Positions 53,583-63,925 are shown, counted from the first letter of the stretch. The stretch: 64,000 nucleotides of DNA from Amoebophrya sp. A120 (GCA_905178155.1 CAJINV010000001.1:13718664-13782663); one strand, 5' to 3'. Made by a program: numbers and translations. The notes: generated from the letters alone by a model not told the origin.

Positions 53583-56053
53583 ATGACAGCTGCTGCGAGC
53601 GTCCAGCAGGGCACTGTTGCTAACGACGAGATAAAACAACAGGACGCCAACATGGACCACCCTCACGACCAGGCCAACCCTTTTGCAGGGTACTCGCCGC
53701 GCACGCTGCGCAAGATGGACACAGAAACGTACGCCGCCGACGGCAGCACGCTACTTGAAGCTGCAGCAGAGGCAGAAGTAGGGGTGGGCGAGGACAAGGA
53801 GAACATAATATGTAGTGAGGTCACCGAACGGTTCTAACCGGGGAGTTTTTTTGCCATATACCCTGAAAAACGACCGGCAGTTTTCAAGCGGCCGACGACC
53901 CTTTTTGACATAAAGAATTTCCAATTACTCAGCGGCCGGGGCTTTGATATCAAACAAGCCCGGTCGAAAACTATCGACTCGCACTTGATAAAACGACGCA
54001 GGGGAGCCGGCAAAAGGGGCGCCCTTCTGAGGCGCCCGCCGCCTTAGTTTCTGGCGATTTGGGGCGCCCAAAAAGGGGCGCGCAAAAAACGCGCCCAAAA
54101 TCAGAACAGCGAAACAGCATGGCACGGCCGCGATTTCGGAGCATCTTGGGCGGCCGCGAAAGCGGCCGCCTTTTTGCCGGTTTTAGAGCCTGGGAAGCTT
54201 TGCAAAAAGCGCCGGCGTGAAAAATAAAAACGCGAAAAATAAAAAACGCCCCAGACGCGCAAAGCCAATCCGCATGCTATGGGCCCGGTTTTTCTTCGCT
54301 TTTTGGGCGCCCCCCGTGGCACCCGGATCGGCCCCATAGCATCGGGGCTGGCTTTCGGAAAGGAATTTTGGAAATGTGCCAAAATTTGTGACGTTTCCCA
54401 AGTGGCCGCCATACCGTGCGGCATAACGTTACTCGCGGCGGTATGGCGAGCCCAAAAAAAGCAAAGCCGCGGCCAAGGCGGCGGTCGGCAAAAAAACGCC
54501 CACGACCTCACTACCCCCGCCCCGGCGGCTATATTTGGTAAAGAACAGTGCGGCACCTCCTGCGACCCTAGTATCAAGATCACCGAAGGAAGAAGTGAGT
54601 CTTTTCATGGTGCAGCCGGCGAGCGACTTCGTGCAACCCGTGAGCGCGAGCAGGCTGAAGCTTTTCCAGTCTTTTGAAGATTTCAACGCGGACCGAGCCG
54701 AAGTTTTGCATTCGAAGTCGGTGCTGAACTGCTTTCTGGAGGGCGGATGCCGGATGGTCGAGCAGAAACGCATTTCCGAGGGCACCACGCCCTGGGAGCC
54801 CAGGTTTGGCTCGGGGTACTACCAGCCAAAACCAAAACTGTCCGAGGCTGCGCTGTCCTCGCGTAGTTGGATCTTTGGAAGATCAGGTACTGCATCTAGA
54901 ATCAATGGTTTCACTTTTTCTTTCGTAGAATGGTCTGAAGATGCTTTTCCTTTTCTCTCTTTTTGTGTTTGTGAAAAAAATAGCTTCCAGAAGATAAAAA
55001 TCCACCCCACACGACGACACAGGCGGCTCCCTATCCCCCCGTTCGACGCGGGTTCGCGGATTTGGCGGGCCGTACGGCATGTGGTACCACGAACGGGCAG
55101 CCCTTGAGGGCAAAGACGTGGCGGAACAAGAGGCGGTACCAGCGGAGGCGGCCCCACCAGCGCCCGCTGCGCCCGAAGAAGAAGCCTCCCCCGCGGCAAA
55201 AAAGGCGGAGGCGCTGGCCGCGAAACTCAAGGTCGTCACGGTGGAAGAGCCGGAGGGGCAAAAGGGAGACACGAAGGAGAAGAAACAGTTTGCGTCCGTG
55301 ATGGACGATCTGGTCATGCCCGACAAGGGGGTCATGAGCCCGCTGCAGAAGGTGCGGGCGCCCATCCCGGAAATGTACTCGTACAAGGACCCGGCGGACC
55401 GGCCGATGCTGGTAAACCCGAGCGTGGAGACGCTCGCGCACATCGGCACCCGCATGCCCATTCTCACGCAGGACAACATCGACATGAAGTTTCTGCGCTC
55501 CCGCGTGGTCGCAAACGTGCACCGAAACCACGAAATTATCCGAGAAATGCAACGGACGGACAAGGTATAAACACTTGAGTCTGAGCACAAGCAGCCATAT
55601 TGGCCTGGTGTCAGTTTACACAAAGTATGTTGGTCATCAAAGATGAATGATTTTTATAGTACCCCTGCGGGGGGCAGCGGGTTTTTAGGCATCCCCGCCG
55701 GTATAGGCGTGATTTTAATGTCATTGACATCACAGCGGGAGCAGCGGGTTCTTCGTCTGTATACCGACGTGGTGAAGCGCAGCGACCGGGACGACGCGGC
55801 CGCGGGACAGCGGAAGGACCGGTTTGGTTTCATGGGCGAGTCCAAGCGGCACAAGGTGCAGGAGGCGTCCCGCGCGGCGCATATTTCGATCCGGAAAAAC
55901 CTGTCGCAGGCGACCGGCACGTTGGACGCCTCCGTGAAGGAACTCGAGCGCATCAAGAGGCGCGACGAGATTGCGAAGCGCAAGGCCAGCGGACAAAAAG
56001 AGGAAGACAAAGAGGAGAAGGGATTCGGGCAACTCATGTCGTTCTTCGCTTAG
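53583..56053 (+). CDS. Four-exon gene, unknown conserved-looking protein
   Basis: Join 53583..53819, 54589..54886, 55023..55564, 55736..56053, 464 residues. Donors are GTCACC, GTACTG and GTATAA; acceptors CGAAG, ACACAG and ACATCACAG; all phases agree. The N-terminal 80 residues are polar. Exon 2 carries FVQPVSASRLKLFQSFEDFN and FGSGYYQPKPKLSE. Exon 3 has GFGGPYGMWYHERAAL, an Ala/Pro/Glu low-complexity stretch and a charged helix with HIGTRMPILTQDNIDMKFLR. Exon 4 is Arg/Lys/Asp-rich and helical (ERIKRRDEIAKRK) and ends GFGQLMSFFA. No signal peptide or membrane segment, so probably intracellular, with coiled-coil potential at the C-terminus. No family recognised. Intron 1 (769 bp) has GC-rich inverted repeats. 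The phase-0 join at its 3' end skips one copy of a TCACCGAA duplication. Confidence 0.6.
53820..54588 (+). repeat. Long intron with GC-rich inverted repeats and 8 bp end duplication
   Basis: TCACCGAA occurs at 53821-53828 and 54580-54587. Inside are palindromes, among them GCGGCCGC pairs around 54150-54175, ATGCTATGGGCCCGG / GGCCCCATAGCAT at ~54272-54345, and GCCGCCATACCG / CGGCGGTATGGC at ~54404-54450. GC content is visibly higher than in the flanking introns. It resembles a non-autonomous inserted element, not a plain intron, but I find no terminal inverted repeat adjacent to the duplication. Confidence 0.45.
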
Positions 56054-56871
56054 AAATTGCTAGTGTCTACTGGGTCTGCTCCGACTGACTCTCTTACCTT
56101 ATTTCACATACACGCTTGCAGAAGCTTCCAAGAATTGTGTTGCATTTTTGCTGTATTGATACACATACAACTAGATTATGTTGCCCGACGTCAAAGTATT
56201 CCCGGTGATGTACCCAATAATAATGGTCTGCCTAGTTGATTGGGAAGCCGCCTCGACGTTTCATATCATGAATATTGCATGGAAACAGCTCGCTGTGGTG
56301 CGATTCGTTTATCCCATCCTGATTAGCTACGGCAGATTGTACCTGCTCTTTACAAACTCACCACACATTCTTTCAGATCAGCAAGTCATATCATTCCAAA
56401 GTTACCAAAGTTACACACACGGATTTTCAGAGTTAAACAGAATTGCATGCGTTTTCAGTTTCTGACCAAACAGATTCAGACGTTTTTTAACCCGGGTTCT
56501 TACAACAAGTATAAGTAACACTGTACAATACCACTTTGTGCCACAGAGGCAACTAACTCCCAAATTGTATCTACTCCTTGGAAACAAACCGCACGACGCT
56601 GCTAAATCAAAGTATGTCATCTGACTTGCTTCTGCAACCCGATCCCGACGGCGAGTTTCCATCTGTGCTTTTGCAGTATGATGAAACGCGGTGCTGTTCT
56701 ATTTCAGAGTATGCCCTTTTCATCGTTTCGATTGTTGCTTTGATCCACTACTAGGTGATCTGGTGAGCAACAGCCCTATATTATGCTTCGCACGCAACGC
56801 AGACGTAGCTCTATGCGGTGCACGACAACGAAATCGAAGATGACTCACAATCTATTTGTCAAAAAGTAATC
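56054..56871. other. Intergenic, nothing recognised
   Basis: 820 bp. The frame into the next gene is open from 56818 but its ATG is at 56872. Nothing coding-like before that. Confidence 0.35.
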
Positions 56872-57504
56872 ATGCTGAACGTAAGCGAGCACTTCCTCGA
56901 GGAGGTCCGCGTTGCCTTAGCCTATGTGAAGGAATCCGCGCGCGTGATTCTGCACACGATTCTCGTGCAACGGTCCATCGGAGGCCAGCAGGCGGTGGAC
57001 GTGCGGACGGTGTGGTCCGAGCAGCTGGAACTCGCGTACTGCAGGCTAGAGGACCTGGAGCTGCAGGATCTGGTGGAAACGAAAGTTAAGGAGTTTGTGG
57101 ACATGTTCGAGAAGAATCAGAACCAGAAGCGCAGCGGGTGTCTCAGCCTCCACTTCTACACGACAAAAAGCAAGAAGGCCAGCGTGTGGAATCTGCTCCT
57201 GGGCCAGGAAGAAAAGATCGTCTTCGAAACCTGGCGCATACCACTAACACTGCAAAACCTTCGACGTTACACCCACCCGGAAGACGAGCTGCTGCAGGAA
57301 GCAAACTTGCAGCGGACCGCCGCGCAGTACGTCCGGCTCACGGTTGAAGAGTGCGTGCGGAAAGTGATGACCAGTAACATGGACCACTTGCCGCCCCCAC
57401 CACAGCATCTGCCGGTCTATCGATTTGAAATCGCGTTTGACTCAGGTGCTCCATTCTCACCACGGGCTTTTTCTCAGGCAATCAAGATTCCCTACATAAG
57501 TTGA
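56872..57504 (+). CDS. ATG101: Autophagy protein ATG101 homologue (HORMA fold)
   Basis: 210 residues as an uninterrupted frame. The start MLNVSEHFLEEVRVALAYV is followed by ARVILHTILVQRSIGGQQ, equivalent to the VLHTILFHR-S/T-x-G start of ATG101. Then come LAYCRLEDLELQDLVETKVK EFVDMF, SGCLSLHFYTTKSKKASVW, EEKIVFETWRIPLTL, the helix RTAAQYVRLTVEECVRKVMT and the strand PVYRFEIAF. ATG101 binds ATG13 in the ULK1/ATG1 autophagy-initiation complex. The last ~25 residues (SGAPFSPRAFSQAIKIPYIS) do not match the family. A 32 bp GT-AG segment at 57446-57477 could be spliced, giving instead DSGNQDSLHKLKRTMLML and a stop at 57561-57563, which fits better. Confidence 0.8.
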   Translation: MLNVSEHFLEEVRVALAYVKESARVILHTILVQRSIGGQQAVDVRTVWSEQLELAYCRLEDLELQDLVETKVKEFVDMFEKNQNQKRSGCLSLHFYTTKSKKASVWNLLLGQEEKIVFETWRIPLTLQNLRRYTHPEDELLQEANLQRTAAQYVRLTVEECVRKVMTSNMDHLPPPPQHLPVYRFEIAFDSGAPFSPRAFSQAIKIPYIS

Positions 57505-57803
57505 AGAGAACGATGCTCATGCTTTATTTCTTGCGCAATGTCGAACACTCCCCGCAGAAGTAGGGATCGCGCTCGTTGCTGAAGGCAGTATCGTGTGTTG
57601 GACCAACGTCAGAGGCCGCTTCGCCGTCTTGATTATCATGTTTGAGGACCATCAAGCAGGTCGTTGGGCTCTTGTTCGATCGACAGCCTCTCCAGAGTTT
57701 CAGAGATTGGTAAATATTGTGCTTCGTGGGACTGTGCTTGGTGTCGTCGTGAACCGAGTAAATTTCTTAGAGTATGAGATCATATTCTCAGCAGAAAATC
57801 AAA
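57505..57803. other. Intergenic or 3' end of ATG101
   Basis: Contains the alternative ATG101 C-terminus up to 57563 if the 32 bp intron is real. Otherwise nothing recognised. Confidence 0.3.
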
Positions 57804-58802
57804 ATGGTTCCAAGGAGCACTTTGCTGGTTTTTCTGCTGGTTTACTTTCTCGCTTTGATGCGAGCACGTGGAAGAGACGAGGATGGGGAAAGTGCGAGTG
57901 AAACTACTGATAGCAAAAAACAGGCCGACAGCACGAATGATGGTGAGGAAAACACTGCTTCCCAGGAAGAGGAAAAGAAAGACGACGACGCAGAGAGTGG
58001 CGCGAAGGAGAAGTCCGACACAACAAATACGGATGAAGGGCAAGAAAGCAATAGCAAAGGAGGCGGAAGCAGTACTGGTGCAAGCGAGCAGAAAAACGAA
58101 GAACAGAAAACAGATAAAGGCAACGAACAGGACGCCACCGGGAAGCCAGCCGAAGGCGATGATTCTGGTGATGCAAAACCACGCAAAGATGATACAGAGG
58201 GACTACAGATGAAAGGTGAGGATAAGCAGGAATCTGAAGACGAAAAAGCACCGGCCCAAGAGACGAGCAGCAGTGGAGATATCGACAATGCACCAGCGCC
58301 AAAAAAAGAACCTGCGGATGACGACGATACTCTCACAACGACACCCGAACCCAGTAGCACCTCTGAGACCACCAGTACCACGCCTGCTGCTGGAGCGGAC
58401 GATGAACGTGCAGCGGTGCCTGACAGCCCAGAACCAAGTGCAACTGCTGCGGCAGGAGACAACACCGGCGCCAGTGAAACTACCTCGATCGGAAAGTCCC
58501 GCTCCGCTCGGATACTTGATCGCGCGCACGCTGTGGAGAGTCAAGCGAAAAATTTAAGGAATGCGATGCTGAGCAAAGACCTTGGTCAGTTCAACACCGC
58601 ATTCGAGGGGTTGCGCCGGGAATTTTCCAAGCAAAGTCAAGCAATCACGGAAACTAAGGAAACGTACAAAACAAAAAACGCGGACGCAACTACCGAGATG
58701 CGCAAACTTCGAGATTCGGTCACGAAGGGCATAGAAGAGGTTCGAACTGTCATGCAGAAAGCCATGAATGACCTCGCTGAAAAACAAATGGCAGCTGGAT
58801 AA
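57804..58802 (+). CDS. Secreted, acidic low-complexity protein with C-terminal coiled coil
   Basis: 332 residues. MVPRSTLLVFLLVYFLALMR is a strong signal peptide; an upstream in-frame ATG at 57774 would add ten residues and weaken it. Residues ~25-225 are Asp/Glu/Lys/Ser/Thr-rich and certainly disordered. Residues ~235-330 form a long amphipathic helix (ARILDRAHAVESQAKNLRNA ... FEGLRREFSKQSQAITETKE ... MRKLRDSVTKGIEEVRTVMQ KAMNDLAEKQMA), probably a coiled coil. No enzyme motif. A secreted extended linker plus an oligomerising helix suits a surface-coat or effector-type protein in a parasite, which is inference only. Confidence 0.65.
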   Translation: MVPRSTLLVFLLVYFLALMRARGRDEDGESASETTDSKKQADSTNDGEENTASQEEEKKDDDAESGAKEKSDTTNTDEGQESNSKGGGSSTGASEQKNEEQKTDKGNEQDATGKPAEGDDSGDAKPRKDDTEGLQMKGEDKQESEDEKAPAQETSSSGDIDNAPAPKKEPADDDDTLTTTPEPSSTSETTSTTPAAGADDERAAVPDSPEPSATAAAGDNTGASETTSIGKSRSARILDRAHAVESQAKNLRNAMLSKDLGQFNTAFEGLRREFSKQSQAITETKETYKTKNADATTEMRKLRDSVTKGIEEVRTVMQKAMNDLAEKQMAAG

Positions 58803-59249
58803 GTAGGCATACCACGAAAGTGTATAGCAATCGTGGATCCCAGTTTTGAGCTCAAACCCGTAAATGAAAAGGGGAAAAAAACGAAAGCCTGCCGTTCGGC
58901 GTGTTCGCAAAAGTAAAAGATAGAAATTCTGATCTGGAAATCGCGATCCTGGTTGAAAATCTTGATTACACACGTAAATAGGTACGCGATCTCTACTGAA
59001 GTAAAGTTTTTCGAGACGCCCGATCCGCATTGGCGGCCAAGATGATTTGCAAACCGTTTGGCGCAAGTGATCAAATTTTTTGATTTTTGTATACATCCGA
59101 AGCAGACCAGGACCAGGACGGGTGTGGAGTCATTTCTTTTTCCATGGTGATGATGTTTTTGCTTGCGCGAACCCTTTTCTACTACTGAGCAAGAAGAAGT
59201 AAAACAGAGGTACAATCAGTTGTGTCAGCTTCAAGTAGAAAACAGCGCC
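58803..59249. other. Intergenic, nothing recognised
   Basis: 450 bp with no coding-like + strand frame. The minus-strand frames here are not supported by motifs. Confidence 0.4.
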
Positions 59250-60940
59250 ATGACCATGTCTGGGGGTAGTTTCGAAGCCTGCACTCGCGACAAGCTGAAG
59301 CTCGTGGTCGAAACAAGCAGGAAGCGCAATTTGCTCAACGACGACCGATGTTTCGACATTTTACACGACATGGAGGCGAACGAAGAGCTCATCGCAGCAG
59401 ATTCGGGCCTGCACATTGTTCTACGATGCACAAAAACGACGACTCTGGAGCACTACCACAAGTGGCACCCAAATATGCTCCGCCACGGGCGCTTCGTCGT
59501 GGATGACGATGAAGAGGAGGAGGAGCATACGCCCTCGACTTCTTCGAGTTCGAGATCTGCTTCATCGCACACGACACCTTGCAAGAAAGCCGCCTTGTTG
59601 GAGTACGGCGACCGTTTGGTCCTTGTCAATGGCCGGGCGACTTTTGCACCAACGACGAATATCGTGCCCGGTTCGTATCGTAAGGAAAAATCCCCCCTCC
59701 CCATGTCGAAAACGTATCCGTCTGAAAATTTGTCATGCGCATTTGTGACCTCAAATCCTGTCTGTCTTGCGAGAAGGCAAGGCCAGAAAGCGTTCCGCAT
59801 TTTTCAGGCGGTTTGTGATGCTGTTTGGCTTAGAGCATACACGTTTGTCATGCTAGGCGCCTACGTCAAAACCTCTCGACTGAGGCTTGACATATGCCTG
59901 CATTCCTCTACTGCAAGACAAATCTGATTTGTGTATGGAAATCCAGCATCAGAAACTTCGTTGCGATATGGGGAGGGGGGATTTTTCCTCTTAATAGTTC
60001 GCGACTGCTGTTCTGGCGTGCGTCGGGCAGTGAAAACTTCGAAGACACGCTCCCGGACTGCTCCGCGCTGGCGAGAGGTTGTAGGTGTTTGTCTTCTTGT
60101 TCATCGTCGTCATCCTCTTCCGCGGCTTCAAAACACGACCAACAGCGCGCCGCGCTTTGCACGGCTCTGCTAGCGTACATCATACACACCACCAGCGCAA
60201 CCTTTGCCGGCGCGAGTCGGATTCTCAAGAAAGAGCTGGACCGCAAAGATGCGGTGGCGCTTCTGAAGGGGCTGAGTGCCTATCGGGAAGATATCGAGAG
60301 GCTAGCGCTGCACTTTGCGGCAAACTTTCGGGAGTTCTTGGAACCTGGGGCTGCAAATAGAGCAGTTGACGCAGAGAGAGAAGATGTCGATGAAATTCCT
60401 GCAGCTGTTCTGGCCGCTAAAGTCAGAGACGACAGAACCAGTAGCCCCTCTCAGGGAGTAGACCAAGACGCGCGGATGATGCCAAGCGTTCCAACAGCCA
60501 ATGCTGATCAACGAGGTGATGAAACGGCAACAGAACCACCTTCCCCGACCGCAGCTCGTGAGATAATTGTAGAAGTTGAAGACAAAGTAGAAAAAGCAAA
60601 AGACGGACAACTACCTGCGGCACCGGTACCCATTGCCACTCCCACACCGGAGCTCTACCGCTGCCGCCAGTGTCGCACAGTGCTTTTCTCGGATCAGCAC
60701 ATCGCGCCGCACGAACCGGGACACAGCCCCTGCACGCCCTGTCTCTTCGTCGAGCCGGTCTCCTGGATGGCAGCAGTCATAAACAAGGGCGAGCGCCAGG
60801 GAAAACTGACCTGTCCAAAGTGCAAAGCCAAGGTAGGGAACTTCAATTGGGTAGGAATCAAGTGTGGGTGTGGGCATTGGCGCTCCCCCGCGTTCGCAAT
60901 CCACAAGGACAAGATCGATTCCCCCGAGTTAGAATTTTGA
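59250..60940 (+). CDS. YVH1/DUSP12-like protein with intact zinc ribbon, no visible phosphatase loop
   Basis: Join 59250..59675 + 60002..60940, 454 residues; the intron is an introner. The C-terminal ~90 residues are the YVH1/DUSP12 zinc module: YRCRQCRTVLFSDQHIAPHE, CTPCLFVEPVSWMAAVI, GKLTCPKCKAKVGNFNWVGI KCGCGHWRSPAFAIHKDKID, with Cys pairs in the family order. In the middle, AALCTALLAYIIHTTSATFA GASRILKKELD resembles the helix that follows the P-loop of dual-specificity phosphatases. The HCxxxxxR signature is absent; the corresponding place is Ser-rich (SSCSSSSSSSAASKHDQQR). YVH1 acts in late 60S ribosome assembly through its zinc domain, independent of phosphatase activity. This copy may therefore keep only that role. 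Confidence 0.7.
59676..60001 (+). mobile_element. Introner element of a different family (IE6)
   Basis: Left end TATCGTAAGGAAAAATCCCC, right end GGGGATTTTTCCTCTTAATA, an imperfect inverted pair. GTTCG is duplicated at 59671-59675 and 59997-60001. Removing 326 bp joins ...NIVPGS|RLLFWRASG in frame; the unspliced frame stops inside. The interior contains TTTGTCATGC words like the family-1 elements but different ends. Confidence 0.85.
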
Positions 60941-61740
60941 GCTCGAAGAGGTTTGTTGATGGCGACCATGCCACAATTGGATAAGTACATACTCACCGCT
61001 TTACTTGTCTGAGCGACCACGTACGAAAAGAAATCTTCGAACCAAAACCATGAAACTGATGGTGCATAATGGAGATCTTCTCGTGCTGTTCCGCCTCTGA
61101 TGTAGACTATTTCATGCATGCGTGCGTTTTTCTTGCGTTCGACCGTTCGTCCTCGTCGAAAGCAAGCTCTTCGTAAATGTTTCAATCGCGTGAGAAAGAG
61201 ACGGAGAGACAGAATAGAGTATAGAGATGAAAAAGGTGATCTTCCCGCGTGTTCTTATCCCTAAGAAAAATCGCGCCATACCGTCGCGATTCGTGGGCTT
61301 TTTTTATTCTAGACAAGGCCTGGCGTGTCTGAGGCTAACAAAAGCGCCACCGCCCAGGGCTATCCAAAGCCTTCGCCGCGCATCATCCAGAGGGTCGCGC
61401 TTTCGTGCTTAGCGCAGCCCCAGCTCATGCGCCAGGGAACGCTCTGCACACTGACAGAATAACCGCCGGCCACTGCGTCCAAGTTCGGGCGCCCGGGCGC
61501 GAGCTGATGCCCCACCCAAAGAGCCCCCCCAAGCCGGGGCTACGCCGGCGGTCGCACCGGGCCGCGGCAGTGTGCGCGCCCACCCGTCTCTCTTTGTGCC
61601 AGGCAGCAGATGATGGCCCCTCCGGTGTTGTCTTTGGTGCCTGCGCCGTGCCGTCGGTCCTAAATTAGGACCGGTGGGGCGCTGGCTCCATAAAATGATA
61701 CGTATATGGTTATGGGACCACGTCCACGAAGCAAAGATGG
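60941..61740. other. Intergenic, GC-rich non-coding patch
   Basis: 61300-61680 is markedly GC-rich with short C-runs and palindromes (GGTCCTAAATTAGGACC at 61657-61673). Frames are short. No RNA gene was recognised here. Confidence 0.35.
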
Positions 61741-62290
61741 TGCTTCAGCTGCGCACGCCCCCGCTCGTGCATAGATAAGAGCACTGCTGCAGCGACCTGC
61801 TGTGGTGTTTTGGGATGAAGCAGAGTTGTAGCTTCGGCTCCAAATGTTCCCGTTCTCGTTTTCTGTTGTTCTTATCCTCCAACTCCGTGCATAAATAAAG
61901 AAGTTCTCATCTATGCACGGAGATGATTGGACGATCAGAATTGAAGCGTCTCCGCCAGATGTTCCCGTTCTCTCAAACATGCTGTTCTTATCCCTCCTGT
62001 TCGTGCATAGATAAGAACACCATTGTTAGGTCGTTACAAACGTGTTCTTATCTATGCACCATTTGGAGGATAAGAACAGCATGTTTGCGAGAACGGGAAC
62101 ATCTGGCGCAGAAGATGTCATTCTGCTTCGTGCCAGCCACCAATTTCAGGTCGTTACAAGCGTGTTCTTATCTTTGCACGGCGTGGAGGATAAGAGCAGC
62201 AGTGTTCGAGAGCGGGAACATTTGGCGCAGAAGCTCCAACTCTGCTTCATGCCAAAACATCAATGCCAGGGCGTTGCAGTAGGTGTCCTT
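61740..62290. repeat. 120 bp direct repeats with inverted copies
   Basis: Two head-to-tail units of exactly 120 bp start at 62041 and 62161, each beginning CGTGTTCTTATCT, with a partial third at ~62281. Units contain GGAGGATAAGA, GCGGGAACAT/ACGGGAACAT, TGGCGCAGAAG and TCTGCTTC. Two inverted copies lie upstream at about 61767-61900 and 61955-62040, recognised by the complements (TTCCCGTTCTC, TTCTTATCC, GTGCATAGATAAGA). The whole block can fold as a long stem. Open frames through it are accidental. Confidence 0.7.
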
Positions 62291-63049
62291 ATCTACCTCT
62301 CCGAAGCGTTCAAACGAGTACCAGGCGGGAAGCTTTCAGGGTCTTCTGCCAGTGCGTCCACCATCGCCGCGAAAGCGGTGCCAATGGTGAGTGAGTGGGG
62401 CGGTGGGTGGGAGATTGGGTTGCGCTTGAAGAGTTCCAAGGGGTCACGAGGGGCCTGCGCACCAAGTCCGCACGAGCCGGCTTGCGGCCTTTTTTGGGTT
62501 GCGAGTACGTAGGGCCCGGGGCCGCGGAAAAGATGCTCGCCTGCGCCGGATGGCTGTGTTGTGAGTGCCCGTTGGGCGCGTCGATCTGCGCAGTGGGGGG
62601 GCCTCATTAGTCTAGGTCTAGGCTCGCCGGGGTGCTGAAATGCCTGCTGGTTCCTCTAGAACGACGCCTGGGCCGCGTGCAAAAACCCACCAGGGGAGGC
62701 AACAGCACTTCTACGCAGGCGCGACCATAAAAACTGCAGCGCCTGCGTTGGCGCAAAAAAAAAAGGCAAATCCCGACGGTATGCTGCGAATTTCTTTAGG
62801 GATAAGAACAGTGCTGAAGATCACCTATTTCGTCTCTATATAGAGAAAGAGAGGAGCGCGCGTTCGCCCTGTAAGTTTGGAGCGCGTTTCAGCAATGATT
62901 GAATCTGTAAGTGCAGCGCGTCCCCCCCCCGTCCAGTTTGTTTCGACTGCGATGAAGACTGGTTTTGGGTAGTTTATGATTTTTTAACAGAAGCTAGCTG
63001 GTCACATCAAAAGATCTTATCATCTCCCACTGCAATAAACGATGGCCAA
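62291..63049. other. Intergenic, nothing recognised
   Basis: GC-rich at 62390-62620 with GGGGCGGTGGGTGGG and other G-runs, then AT-rich up to the next gene. One more CCTTATC word of the repeat block lies at its left edge. No coding-like frame. Confidence 0.4.
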
Positions 63050-63925
63050 ATGGCGCCGGGCTACGTGTCCAGGTATTTGAGCGATTTTTTGTCGACTCTT
63101 TTGGACACGATCGCCAAACCGGGGGCGGTGCAGAAATACTACTCGGACGGAAACGCGGACACGGACCACGAGGGCGAACTCATCACCGAAGCAGACGTGC
63201 AGCGGGCGCAAAGCTACCTCCGCACGCTGAAACACCTGCAGTGCACAGAATCCGTGCCGAAATACGAGATCGACAAGTTTTTTGGACGTTACAAGGGGCC
63301 GAAAGCGCAGGAATTTTCCGAGGCCTACAAATTTCTCCATCAGGAAGAGGCGCACATCCCAGCGAACAGCAAACTAGGCACCTACGGCACGGAAAATCCG
63401 AGCACGACGGAAGGGAAAACCGGGGAGTCCGAGGGGATTCCGAAACCCGGCGCGGAGGGCGTGATCGGGCCGGATCCGGAGAGAAACGCGAAGCTCCTCG
63501 CCGAACGCAAAAGCCGCGTTGCAGACGCGTTTTTCGCCCTTTTCCAAAGTGGCGTCGGAGCGGCGAAGATTTTCGTGGACGACACGAATAAGAAGAATTT
63601 CGGCGACCTGGTGCTGTTCCCGAAAGACGCGAAAGTAGTCGACGGCGCGCAGCGGGCGCGCTTGGACGTTTCGGTAGGCTGGGACTGGAACCGAGGATCC
63701 GAGCACTACGCGGGTAGCTCCGCCGTTCGATATTGGCACGTCGCGGCGGGACCGGAGAAGGACGCGAAGGTCGAATACTGGCGGCCACCCGAGAGCCCGA
63801 CAGAGTTCCCCACGCCCTGCCGGTGTTGGAAGGACGACGCGCTCAGTTGCAAGAAAAAGCTGCGGACGTATTTGGAGGGCCACGTGGCATTTTTGAAACG
63901 AAGGCTGCAGGCACAGCAAGCGTAA
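63050..63925 (+). CDS. Unrecognised 291-residue intracellular protein
   Basis: Single exon. ATG at 63050 begins MAPGYVSRYLSDFLSTLLDT, an amphipathic helix and not a signal peptide. The N-terminal ~100 residues are helical (EADVQRAQSYLRTLKHLQ). Low-complexity Gly/Glu/Pro follows (~115-145), then RKSRVADAFFALFQSGVGAA KIFVDDTNKKNF and a Trp-rich section (VGWDWNRGSEHYAGSSAVRY WHVAAG, VEYWRPPESPTEF), then PCRCWKDDALSCKKKLRTYL and a helical end. No family recognised. An ATG at 63042 in another frame is a shadow. Confidence 0.6.
   Translation: MAPGYVSRYLSDFLSTLLDTIAKPGAVQKYYSDGNADTDHEGELITEADVQRAQSYLRTLKHLQCTESVPKYEIDKFFGRYKGPKAQEFSEAYKFLHQEEAHIPANSKLGTYGTENPSTTEGKTGESEGIPKPGAEGVIGPDPERNAKLLAERKSRVADAFFALFQSGVGAAKIFVDDTNKKNFGDLVLFPKDAKVVDGAQRARLDVSVGWDWNRGSEHYAGSSAVRYWHVAAGPEKDAKVEYWRPPESPTEFPTPCRCWKDDALSCKKKLRTYLEGHVAFLKRRLQAQQA

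Noticed and set aside
61300-61680. Possible structural RNA gene in the GC-rich patch
   Set aside because: No recognisable tRNA, 5S, snRNA or spliced-leader motif could be read.
62042-62512. 156-codon frame across the 120 bp repeats
   Set aside because: Arises because the repeat unit is divisible by three; no coding-like composition.
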